Below, in pieces: positions 47,272 through 54,788 of a stretch of DNA of 64,000 nucleotides. This DNA is from DASRIA01 sp035650255. GTDB lineage: Bacteria > Actinomycetota > Thermoleophilia > Solirubrobacterales > JBBDJG01. How positions within the stretch are numbered: position 1 is the first letter of the stretch; every line of letters begins with the position of its first letter. Where the stretch lies: the NCBI GenBank assembly GCA_035650255.1, contig DASRIA010000017.1, positions 1 to 64,000 of the forward strand, written 5' to 3'. The notes beneath the pieces were generated by a model. The model made no database searches. It saw only the letters and a list, made by a program, of their open reading frames with translations, and was not told where the DNA came from. The position numbers and the translations under genes were made by a program.

Positions 47272-47883
47272 CTACCGGCTGCGCCAGAAGCTCGTCAGCC
47301 GCGCGGCGCCCATCTTGTTCAACCCGATGTGGATGTGGTCGAAGTGCGCGATCGTGGGATCGACGCGGCGCCTGCGCTTGCCGCGCTTCGAGTAGCAGGC
47401 GGAGTAGCGCTGCGCGGTCATCGCTCCCGACCACCAGGCGCGGCAGTCCCAGATGATTTCCTGCACGCCCATGCGTCGCGCCAGCGCGTGCGGGTTCCCC
47501 ACGCGGTCGGGAGCGAGGAGCGTGCGGATCAGGCGGTCGCCCGCGCGGCGGTCGGCCGGGTTGCGGGCGTCCAGGTGCCAGTCGACGGCGCGCCCCTCGG
47601 CGTGGAGCGAGTAGTTGCCGCGGCCCAGCTTCGAGCAGCGCATGATCCCCCACGTCTCGCCCGCGGCGTGCGCGCCCAGCCAGCGCTGCAGCGACAGGGT
47701 GCCGGCCTTGGGGCTCTTCACGCAGCGGCGCGCGTGGTCGTAGCGGTAGTCCTCGATCGGCGCAGTCGCGAGCCGGTTCGCGGGATTGCGCTCCACGGGC
47801 CGGAACACGGTCGGGAACGCCACCGCGACCGCGGGCACGAGGGCGAGCAGGACCGTTGCGATTGCACATGCGGGGCGGCGCAT
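47272..47883 (-). CDS. Secreted M15/VanY-like zinc peptidase
   Basis: A 203-residue exported protein. A signal peptide (AIATVLLALVPAVAVAFP) leads to a compact domain. YSLHAEGRAVDWHLDARNPA has the SxHxxGxAxD metal motif of M15-type D-Ala-D-Ala carboxypeptidases, and TIAHFDHIHIGLNKMG the closing HxxH. It also resembles the extracellular lytic domain common in actinobacteria. It probably trims peptidoglycan stem peptides. Four Cys (RRCVKSPK, IMRCSKL, IWDCRAW, YSACYSK) may form two disulfides. The ATG at 47883 starts the signal; longer readings run into the VOC gene region. Confidence 0.82.
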   Translation of the reverse strand: MRRPACAIATVLLALVPAVAVAFPTVFRPVERNPANRLATAPIEDYRYDHARRCVKSPKAGTLSLQRWLGAHAAGETWGIMRCSKLGRGNYSLHAEGRAVDWHLDARNPADRRAGDRLIRTLLAPDRVGNPHALARRMGVQEIIWDCRAWWSGAMTAQRYSACYSKRGKRRRRVDPTIAHFDHIHIGLNKMGAARLTSFWRSR

Positions 47884-47986
47884 CTCGGTGCTCTCGACAC
47901 GAAATCGGCCCGTTCGAAGCGGTCGCGGACGCGAACGGACAGATGTCTTGCTGACGACGTCTGCGATTGAGCCCGGGACTGACGGG

Positions 47987-47992
47987 TACCCT
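47987..47992 (+). promoter_or_regulatory. -10 element of the VOC gene (leaderless)
   Basis: TACCCT ends eight nt before the ATG at 48001, and no Shine-Dalgarno sequence is present. Confidence 0.36.
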
Positions 47993-48000
47993 GCCCCGGG

Positions 48001-48687
48001 ATGGATGCCAATGCCCTCGACCACGTGGCGCTCTGGGTCGCCGATCGCGACCGGCTGGCCGACTTCGCATACGCCCATCTCGGGATGCACGAGATCGAGC
48101 GCACCGAGGACTTCACGCTGGTCGGATCGGACGCCCGTCGCGGCAAGCTCACTCTGTTCGCGGCCGAAGGGCCGCGGGATCCAGGGGCGCTGATGCGCGT
48201 GGTGCTGCGCGTCCGCGACATCGATGACGCGCTGGCGCGGCTGCCGGCGGATCTCGAGGTGACCCGCACGCCCAACGGTCTCGCCACCTTCGAGGCGCCG
48301 GAGGGACTCGGCCTCGGCTTCGCGCCCGACCCGGACGCCGAGGTCGACTACGACATCGATCACGTCGTGCTGCGGGTGGCCGACCCTGCGGCGAGCGCGG
48401 AGAGCTTTGCGACGCTGGGGTTTGCATCCGACGGCAACCGGCTGCAGGTGGGCGACAAGTGGATGGTCCTGACGCCCGGGAGCCCCGAGCCCACGGACCG
48501 GCCGCTCCTGAACCACATCGCACTGCTGGTCGACTCGGGCAAGGACCAGCTCGAGGAGGCGGAGCGCCGCGGCCTCGACGTGGCCGAGGTGAGGGACGCC
48601 GCGAACACGTACGCGGTGTTCGTGTGGGGGCCGGACCGCATCAAGCTCGAGTACGTCGAGCACAAGCCAGGCTTCGCGCTCGTCTAG
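48001..48687 (+). CDS. VOC-superfamily (glyoxalase/dioxygenase-like) protein
   Basis: A 228-residue protein with two VOC modules. Module 1 starts ALDHVALWVADRDRLADFAY with metal-ligand His in LDHVAL. Module 2 starts YDIDHVVLRVADPAASAESF and ends LLNHIALLVDSG with VWGPDRIKLEYVEHKP (Glu ligand). Two-module VOC proteins include extradiol dioxygenases, but the second half's NHIAL ... LEYVEH set is also seen in many uncharacterised members. No substrate assigned. It precedes a flavoprotein gene by 44 nt. Confidence 0.84.
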   Translation: MDANALDHVALWVADRDRLADFAYAHLGMHEIERTEDFTLVGSDARRGKLTLFAAEGPRDPGALMRVVLRVRDIDDALARLPADLEVTRTPNGLATFEAPEGLGLGFAPDPDAEVDYDIDHVVLRVADPAASAESFATLGFASDGNRLQVGDKWMVLTPGSPEPTDRPLLNHIALLVDSGKDQLEEAERRGLDVAEVRDAANTYAVFVWGPDRIKLEYVEHKPGFALV

Positions 48688-48731
48688 TGGCCCGCACGTT
48701 CGCCTGGCGATGACGCGCTTCGGGAAGGGCC

Positions 48732-49796
48732 ATTAGGCACGACCTCGTCGTCGCGGGCGCCGGCATGGCGGGGCTCGCCGCCGCGGCGCACGCCACGCAG
48801 CGAGGCGCAAGCGTCTTGCTGCTGGAGAAGGGAGACCGGCCGGGCGGGTCGATGCTCCTCTCCAGCGGGGTGGTGTGGCGACACCGTGAGTTCGACGACT
48901 TCCGCCGGGAGTGCCCCGGCGGCGACCCGGCCCTCCAGCGCGCGGTCTTCGAACGGCTCGACTCGGACCTCGCTTGGATGGAGTCGCTCGGCGCGCAGCC
49001 GCTCCAGCGCGAGACCGGAAACCCGCTCACCAGCGGAGCCCGGTTCGACACGCGCCAGCTGGCCGCCGCCCTGGTGCGCGCCGCCGGGGTGGGCGTGCAG
49101 CTCGGCCGTCCGCTCGAGGAGCTGCCGCGCGACGCCCCAGTGGTGCTCGCGAGCGGGGGTTTCCACGCCGCTCCGGAGCTCATCGCGCGCCACATCACTC
49201 CGCGGGCCGGGGAGCTGATGCTGCGCGGTGCGCCGTGGAGCACGGGCGACGGCCTGCGCCTCGCCCTCGCGGCCGGCGGTGCGCAGTCGGAGGGGATGGA
49301 CGAGTTCTACGGTCGCAACATGCCCGCGCCGCCGGCGCGCGTCGCGGAGGCCGACTTCGTGCGGCTCGCCCAGCTCTACGCGACGCACGCGACGGTGCGC
49401 AACCGGGGCGGCGAGACCTACCGGCCCCACACCTGGTCGGAGATCGACGTGGTGCAGTGGACCGCGCGCCAGCCCGCCGCGCGAGCCTGGTACGAGGTGA
49501 CCGCCGAACAGCGCGAGGTGCGCGTCCGCGACCGGACCGTGGGTGAGATGATCGACGCCGGCCTGGCCGCGGGTGCCCCCGGCGACAGGCGCGGCGGGAT
49601 CACCCGGATCGAGGTGGTCGCCGGCATCACCACGACGCTCGGCGGCCTGCGGATCGACACCCGCGCGCAGGTCGCGCCCGGCGTCTACGCGGCCGGCGCC
49701 GATGCCGGCGGGATCGCCACCGGAGGGTATGCAAGCGGCCTGGCGGCGGCGCTGGTGTTCGGGCGCATCGCCGCCGAATCGGCCCTCTCACAGTAG
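48732..49796 (+). CDS. FAD-binding flavoprotein (fumarate reductase/ketosteroid dehydrogenase-like), probable AUU start
   Basis: About 354 residues. The FAD Rossmann motif RHDLVVAGAGMAGLAAAAHA needs codons upstream of the first in-frame ATG (48765): starting there would cut off the GAG of GxGxxG. The frame is open back to a TGA at 48711 and contains no ATG, GTG or TTG, only ATT at 48732 after GAAGG. AUU initiation is therefore likely, or else a frameshift joins the eight-codon MTRFGKGH ORF just ahead. Later motifs: LLEKGDRPGGSMLLSSGV, APVVLASGGFHAAPELI, GVYAAGADAGGIATGGYASG. The family reduces or dehydrogenates C-C bonds next to carbonyls. Confidence 0.78.
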   Translation: MRHDLVVAGAGMAGLAAAAHATQRGASVLLLEKGDRPGGSMLLSSGVVWRHREFDDFRRECPGGDPALQRAVFERLDSDLAWMESLGAQPLQRETGNPLTSGARFDTRQLAAALVRAAGVGVQLGRPLEELPRDAPVVLASGGFHAAPELIARHITPRAGELMLRGAPWSTGDGLRLALAAGGAQSEGMDEFYGRNMPAPPARVAEADFVRLAQLYATHATVRNRGGETYRPHTWSEIDVVQWTARQPAARAWYEVTAEQREVRVRDRTVGEMIDAGLAAGAPGDRRGGITRIEVVAGITTTLGGLRIDTRAQVAPGVYAAGADAGGIATGGYASGLAAALVFGRIAAESALSQ

Positions 49797-49799
49797 GTT
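49794..49799 (+). promoter_or_regulatory. -10-like TAGGTT before the second YbdK gene
   Basis: TAGGTT ends eight nt before GTG 49808 and contains the TAG stop of the flavoprotein gene. It is a possible internal leaderless promoter. Confidence 0.3.
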
Positions 49800-49807
49800 C
49801 CGCGACC

Positions 49808-50899
49808 GTGCAGGACGGCTTCAACAACTCGGAACCGCTCACCCTCGGCTTGGAGGAGGAGCTGCTGCTGGTCGACGCGGACACCCACGAGCTCGCGCAT
49901 GTGGCCGAGCAGGTCCTGGCTGCCGTCGAGCTTCCCGAGGCGCTGGCCGCTCACGAGGCGTTTGCCTCGGAGATCGAGCTGCGCACGCCTGTGTCCCGCG
50001 CCGTGACGGCGGCCGCCGGGGCGCTCGACTCCGCACGCTCCGCCGCGCGCGCGGCGGGGGCGACGCTGATGGCGGCCGGCCTGCACCCCGCCGCCCGCTG
50101 GGGCGACGTGCGCATGACCGACAAGCCGCGCTATCGCTCGCTCGATCAAACGATGCGCAGCCTGATCAGGCGCACGCCCGAGTGCGCGCTGCACGTGCAC
50201 GTCGGCGCGCCCGACGCGGAGGCGGCCATCAAGATGCTGAACGGGTTGCGACTGCACCTGCCGCTGCTCCAGGGGCTGAGCGCGAACAGCCCGTACTGGT
50301 TCGGTGAGGACTCCGGCCTCGCGAGCGCGCGCTTTGCGATCGTGCGCGCCTATCCGCGCCGCGGCGTGCCGCGCTTCTTCCACGACTGGTCGGAATATGC
50401 TGAGACGGTCCAGGCCACGGGGGAAGCTGGGGAGTTCGACGATTACACCTTCATATGGTGGGACACCCGCATTCACCCGCGGCTCGGCACGGTCGAGGTG
50501 CGTGAGATGGACGTGCAGTCATCGCTGGAGGACGCCGCCGCGCTGGCCGCGCTCGTCCAGGCGCTGGCGAAGCAGGCCCTGGAGTCGCCGCCGGCCGACC
50601 CCCTGCCCGCAGAGGCCGTCGGCGAGTCGAGCTTTCGCGCGAGCCGTGACGGGCTCGACGCCACGATCCGGCACGACGGCCGCATGCGTCCCCTGCGCGA
50701 CGTGGCCCGCTCCACGGTGGAGTCGGTCGCGGGACATGCCCGCGAGCTCGGCGCCGAGGATGCGCTGGCCGGCGTGGAGCGGATCCTGAGCGAGGGCGGC
50801 GGCGCGGCCCGCCAGCGCGCCGCGGCGCAACGCGGCGGCCTGCCCGAGCTGCTCGCGCAGCTCGTGCGCGACACGGAGGCACGTGCATGGCCGACCTGA
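49808..50899 (+). CDS. YbdK-type carboxylate-amine ligase, copy 2
   Basis: A 363-residue paralogue of the ligase encoded at 36437-37570. LTLGLEEELLLVDADTHELA is the GxEEE start, CALHVHVGAPDAEAAIKMLN the HxHVG motif, LSANSPYWFGEDSGLASARF the middle loop, and FIWWDTRIHPRLGTVEVREM the ATP-binding strand. Core motifs are intact, so it should be active on a gamma-glutamyl-like or other acid/amine pair. GTG at 49808 is the start. The 3' end overlaps the PhoD gene by 13 nt, so these are co-transcribed. The two copies are not neighbours and probably differ in substrate. Confidence 0.87.
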   Translation: MQDGFNNSEPLTLGLEEELLLVDADTHELAHVAEQVLAAVELPEALAAHEAFASEIELRTPVSRAVTAAAGALDSARSAARAAGATLMAAGLHPAARWGDVRMTDKPRYRSLDQTMRSLIRRTPECALHVHVGAPDAEAAIKMLNGLRLHLPLLQGLSANSPYWFGEDSGLASARFAIVRAYPRRGVPRFFHDWSEYAETVQATGEAGEFDDYTFIWWDTRIHPRLGTVEVREMDVQSSLEDAAALAALVQALAKQALESPPADPLPAEAVGESSFRASRDGLDATIRHDGRMRPLRDVARSTVESVAGHARELGAEDALAGVERILSEGGGAARQRAAAQRGGLPELLAQLVRDTEARAWPT

Positions 50900-52530
50900 T
50901 CCTGGGACCGATGCTGCGCTACCTCGACGAGACCAGCGCGACCGTATGGGTCGAGACCGACGCGCCCTGCGAGGTCGACGTGCTGGGCCGCCGTGAGCAC
51001 ACCTTCTGTGCGGAGGGCCATCACTACGCCATCGTCCCGATCACGGGGCTGGAGCCGGGGGAGACGTACCCGTACGAGGTCGCTCTCGACGGCCAGCGCC
51101 GCTGGCCCCGGGAGGACTCGGAGCTGCCGCCCTGCGCGATTCGCACCATCCACCCCGAGCGGCCGCTGAAGATCGTGTTCGGATCGTGCCGCGTCGCCGT
51201 CCCGCACGAGGAGCCCTGGAACCTGAGCCGCGACGAGGACGAGCGCGGGCGGGAGGTCGATGCGCTGTATGCGCTGGCGCTGCGGATGATCGAGAACGAC
51301 CCGTCGAAGTGGCCGCACCTGCTGCTCTCGGTCGGCGATCAGGTCTACGTGGACGAGGATGCGCCCGCGACGCGCGAGTTCATCCGCTCGCGCCGCGATG
51401 TCAGCCTGGCTCCGGGCGAAGAGGTAGCGGACTTCGAGGAGTACACACACCTCTACAAGGAGTCGTGGGGATCCGACATGATCCGGTGGCTGTTCTCCAC
51501 CGTCGGCGTCGCGATGATCTTCGACGACCACGACGTCCACGACGACTGGAACACGTCGCTCGCTTGGGTCGAGGAGATGCGGGCCAAGCCATGGTGGGAC
51601 GAGCGGATCGAGAGCGCGCTGTCCTCGTACTGGATCTACCAGCACATCGGCAACCTGTCGCCGTCCGAGCTCGCCGAGGACGAGCTGCTGGAGCAGGTGA
51701 AGGGCGCGGGCGACGCCGGCCCGCTGCTGCGCGACTTCGCGCAGCGCGCCGATCACGCCAATGAGGGCAGCCGGTGGAGCTTCTGTCGCGATCTCGGCCG
51801 GGTGCGGCTGTGCGTGTTCGACTCCCGCGAGGGACGCACCCTGGACGAGCGGCCGCGCAAGATCATCGACGACCAGGAGTGGGAGTGGATCACGCGTCAC
51901 GCCGACGGCGACTTCGACCACTACATATTCGCGGACACCCTGCCGCTGCTGCTGGTGCCGGCACTGCACCACGTGGAAGCGTGGAACGAGGCGGTGTGCG
52001 CGGGCGCCTGGGGGAAGCGACTGGCCGGACTCGGCGAGCGCATCCGCAGGGCACTCGACCTCGAGCACTGGGCCGCGTTCAACGAGTCGTTCCGGCGGAT
52101 GGTGCGGCTGATCGGCGAGGTCGGCTCCGGCCGCCGCGGGCGCCCGCCCGCGACGATCATCGCGATCGGCGGCGACGTGCACCACGCGTACCTGGCCGAG
52201 GTCGCATACCCGCCCGAGCAAGGCGTGCAGAGCGCTGTCTACCAGCTGGTCTGCTCACCGTTTCGCAACGCTCTGAACGCGAAGGAGAGGGCGGTGGTGC
52301 GCAACGCGGCGCGCCGCGGCGCCGAACCGCTGGCGCGCGTGCTGGCCCGGACCGCGGGCGTGCCCGATCCGGAGATCTCGTGGCGGCTGGCCCAGTCGCC
52401 GACCTTCGACAACCAGTTCGCGACGCTCGAGCTGGACGGCCGCAGCGCCGTGTTCCGCATCGAGCGCACCGAGCGTGACGAAGCCGACAACCGCAGCATC
52501 GCGACGTCGCTCGAGCGACGCCTTGCCTGA
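50887..52530 (+). CDS. phoD: PhoD-like metallophosphatase
   Basis: A 547-residue PhoD-family protein. The N-terminal 100 residues are a fibronectin-like sandwich (LGPMLRYLDETSATVWVETD, ITGLEPGETYPYEVALDG). The metal-binding core includes IVFGSCRVAV, LLLSVGDQVYVDEDAP, MIFDDHDVHDDWN, DHYIFADTLPLLLVPALHHV and IIAIGGDVHHAYLAEV, supplying the Asp, Asn and His ligands for iron and calcium. No signal peptide or Tat motif is present, unlike classical PhoD, so it is cytoplasmic or non-classically exported. It hydrolyses phosphate mono- or diesters. It overlaps the YbdK gene and is followed by the aminotransferase after 4 nt. Confidence 0.86.
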   Translation: MADLILGPMLRYLDETSATVWVETDAPCEVDVLGRREHTFCAEGHHYAIVPITGLEPGETYPYEVALDGQRRWPREDSELPPCAIRTIHPERPLKIVFGSCRVAVPHEEPWNLSRDEDERGREVDALYALALRMIENDPSKWPHLLLSVGDQVYVDEDAPATREFIRSRRDVSLAPGEEVADFEEYTHLYKESWGSDMIRWLFSTVGVAMIFDDHDVHDDWNTSLAWVEEMRAKPWWDERIESALSSYWIYQHIGNLSPSELAEDELLEQVKGAGDAGPLLRDFAQRADHANEGSRWSFCRDLGRVRLCVFDSREGRTLDERPRKIIDDQEWEWITRHADGDFDHYIFADTLPLLLVPALHHVEAWNEAVCAGAWGKRLAGLGERIRRALDLEHWAAFNESFRRMVRLIGEVGSGRRGRPPATIIAIGGDVHHAYLAEVAYPPEQGVQSAVYQLVCSPFRNALNAKERAVVRNAARRGAEPLARVLARTAGVPDPEISWRLAQSPTFDNQFATLELDGRSAVFRIERTERDEADNRSIATSLERRLA

Positions 52531-52534
52531 CGAC

Positions 52535-53647
52535 ATGTCCGGCCGGCCGGTCCCGTTCCTCGACCTCGACCGCCAGCACGCGGAGATGCGGGCCGAGCTG
52601 CTGGCCGCGTTCGAGCGGGTGACGAACGCGAGCGCGTTCATCCTCGGCGAGGAGGTGGAGCGCTTCGAGGAGGAGTTCGCCACGTACTGTGGCGTAGGGC
52701 ACTGCGTCGGGATCGCGTCCGGGACGGCTGCGCTCACCATCTCGCTGCTCGCGGCGGGGATCGGGGACGGCGACGAGGTGATCGTGCCCGCGCACACGTT
52801 CATCGCGAGCGCGCTCGGGATCGTGCACGCGGGCGCGGTGCCCGTGTTGTGCGACGTCGAGGACGGCACGGGCCTGATCGACGTCGCCGCAGCGGAGGCC
52901 GCGACCACCGACCGCACCGCGGCGATACTCGCCGTGCACCTGTACGGGCAGCTGTGCGACATGGCTGCGCTGCGCGCACTGGCGGAGCGCCGCGGACTGA
53001 TGCTGTTCGAGGACGCGGCCCAGGCGCACGGCGCGCGCCGGGACGGCGCGCGCGCGGGGGCGCACGGGACCGCCGCCGCCTTCAGCTTCTATCCGAGCAA
53101 GAACCTCGGGGCGCTCGGCGACGCGGGTGCGATCACCACCGCCGACGCCGAGCTTGCCGCCCGTGCCCGGCGCCTGCGCGACCTCGGCCAGCGCGAGCGG
53201 GGCGAGCACGTCGACCTCGGATTCAATGAGCGGCTCGACGGCCTGCAGGCGGCCTTTCTGCGGGTCAAGCTCCCCCGGCTCGACGAGTGGAATGCCCAGC
53301 GCCGGATGCGCGCGGCGACCTACGCCGAGTTGCTCGACGGTGCGGTGCGGGTCCTCGAGGTCGGCGATCCCGAGGGCTGTGCCTATCACCTGTTCCCCGT
53401 CAGGGCATGGGACCGCGACGGACTTCGGCGTCGCCTGGCCGCCGCCGGCGTCGAGACCGGCGTCCACTACTCGCGCCCGCTTCAGGGGCATCACTCGCTC
53501 CGCGAGCGGTGCATCGTGACCGGCGACCTGGCGAACTCCGGCGCATGGGCCGCCGAGGAGCTGTCGCTGCCCCTTTATCCCGGGCTGTCGGAGGCCGACA
53601 TCGAGCGGATCTCCGCAGTCTGCAGGGAGCATTCCGCCGTCCGGTGA
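52535..53647 (+). CDS. DegT/DnrJ/EryC1-family aminotransferase
   Basis: A 370-residue PLP-dependent sugar aminotransferase. VPFLDLDRQHAEMRAELLAA is the family start, GIASGTAALTISLLAAGIGD the cofactor phosphate loop, LFEDAAQAHGARRDG the Asp that binds the pyridine nitrogen, and AAFSFYPSKNLGALGDAGAI the Lys that holds PLP. DLGFNERLDGLQAAFLRVKL closes the active site. It adds an amino group to a keto-sugar nucleotide used in surface polysaccharide. The ATG at 52535 begins the conserved segment; TTG at 52523 is possible. It leads into the exopolysaccharide locus. Confidence 0.9.
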   Translation: MSGRPVPFLDLDRQHAEMRAELLAAFERVTNASAFILGEEVERFEEEFATYCGVGHCVGIASGTAALTISLLAAGIGDGDEVIVPAHTFIASALGIVHAGAVPVLCDVEDGTGLIDVAAAEAATTDRTAAILAVHLYGQLCDMAALRALAERRGLMLFEDAAQAHGARRDGARAGAHGTAAAFSFYPSKNLGALGDAGAITTADAELAARARRLRDLGQRERGEHVDLGFNERLDGLQAAFLRVKLPRLDEWNAQRRMRAATYAELLDGAVRVLEVGDPEGCAYHLFPVRAWDRDGLRRRLAAAGVETGVHYSRPLQGHHSLRERCIVTGDLANSGAWAAEELSLPLYPGLSEADIERISAVCREHSAVR

Positions 53648-53672
53648 GCGCCGGCTTGGCACCCCGTTGGGC

Positions 53673-53700
53673 TTGGCAGGCTTTGCGCGCAACTGATACT
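53673..53700 (+). promoter_or_regulatory. Promoter ahead of the Gfo/Idh/MocA gene
   Basis: TTGGCA (53673-53678, 5 of 6) and GATACT (53695-53700, 4 of 6), 16-nt spacer. Transcription from about 53707 would give a 38-nt leader. It would drive the dehydrogenase and sugar transferase genes. Confidence 0.5.
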
Positions 53701-53744
53701 TTGAAGCCCAGATCCGCGAATTACGCAGTGGGGGCGTGGTAGGG

Positions 53745-54788
53745 ATGCTTCAGGTTGGGATGGTGGGCCTTGGCTATTGGGGGCCGAGTCTGCTGAGAGC
53801 GCTGTTCGATCTCCCCAATGTGCAGGTCAAGTGGATCTGCGATCGTGACCCGGAGCGCCTCGCTCGTTACGAGCGCCGCTACCCCGGGGTCATGTCGACC
53901 CTGCGCATCGACGACGTGCTCGAGGACGACGCCGTCGACGCGGTCGTGATCGCGACCCCCGTCTACACGCACTTCTACCTGGCCTCGCGCGCCCTGCACG
54001 CGGGGAAGCACGCCTTCGTCGAGAAGCCGCTCGCGGCCTCCTCGCGCGAGGCGGACGAGCTCGTGCGGGTGGCAGAGTCGAAGGGGCTCGCGCTGATGTG
54101 CGGCCACACCTTCATCTACAGCCCGGCGGTCAGGGCCGTCCGGACGATGCTGGAGCAGGGCGAGCTCGGCGAGCTGTTCTTCGTCTCGTCGAGCCGCGTC
54201 AACCTCGGCCTGCACCAGCAGGACATCAGCGTGATCTGGGACCTCGGGCCGCACGACTTCTCGATGCTCCTCTACTGGTTCGACGAGATGCCGGAGAAGG
54301 TGCGCGCGGTCGGGCGCGACTCCATCGTGAAGGGGATCTCCGACGTGGCGTTCGTGACGCTCGACTTCCCCTCCGGCCTGCTCGCGAACGTGGAGCTGAG
54401 CTGGCTTGCGCCCAGCAAGCTGCGCCGGACGGTCATCGTGGGAAGCGAGCGGATGGTCGTGTACGACGACGGGAGCACCGAGCCGATCAAGGTCTTCAAC
54501 CACGGCGTCGTGTACCAGGACCCGGAGACCTTCGGGGAGTACCACCTGTCTTACCGGACCGGTGACATCGTCTCTCCGAAGATCGACGCGGCCGAGCCCA
54601 TCCTGCTCGAGCTCTCGGACTTCGTGGCGGCCGTCGAGGCCCGTGAAGCGCCGCTCGGCCATCTGGACCTGGCCCGTAATGTCGCGCGGTTGACCGAGGC
54701 GGCGGAGGAATCACTGCGCACCGGCGGGGACGTCTCGCTGCGAGGCAGGACCCGCTTCGCCGAGCTCATCGAACCGCGCGGTGAGTAG
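53745..54788 (+). CDS. Gfo/Idh/MocA-family sugar dehydrogenase
   Basis: A 347-residue NAD-dependent oxidoreductase. LQVGMVGLGYWGPSLLRAL is the Rossmann start (GxGxxG), VVIATPVYTHFYLASRALHA follows, and the catalytic EKP signature is in HAFVEKPLAASS. ISVIWDLGPHDFSMLLYWFD carries the catalytic Asp-His pair. Similar proteins (WlbA-like) oxidise the 3-position of UDP-sugars ahead of transamination, which fits the DegT aminotransferase just upstream. I use ATG 53745; GTG 53736 is an alternative. The stop overlaps the sugar transferase start by eight nt. Confidence 0.88.
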   Translation: MLQVGMVGLGYWGPSLLRALFDLPNVQVKWICDRDPERLARYERRYPGVMSTLRIDDVLEDDAVDAVVIATPVYTHFYLASRALHAGKHAFVEKPLAASSREADELVRVAESKGLALMCGHTFIYSPAVRAVRTMLEQGELGELFFVSSSRVNLGLHQQDISVIWDLGPHDFSMLLYWFDEMPEKVRAVGRDSIVKGISDVAFVTLDFPSGLLANVELSWLAPSKLRRTVIVGSERMVVYDDGSTEPIKVFNHGVVYQDPETFGEYHLSYRTGDIVSPKIDAAEPILLELSDFVAAVEAREAPLGHLDLARNVARLTEAAEESLRTGGDVSLRGRTRFAELIEPRGE

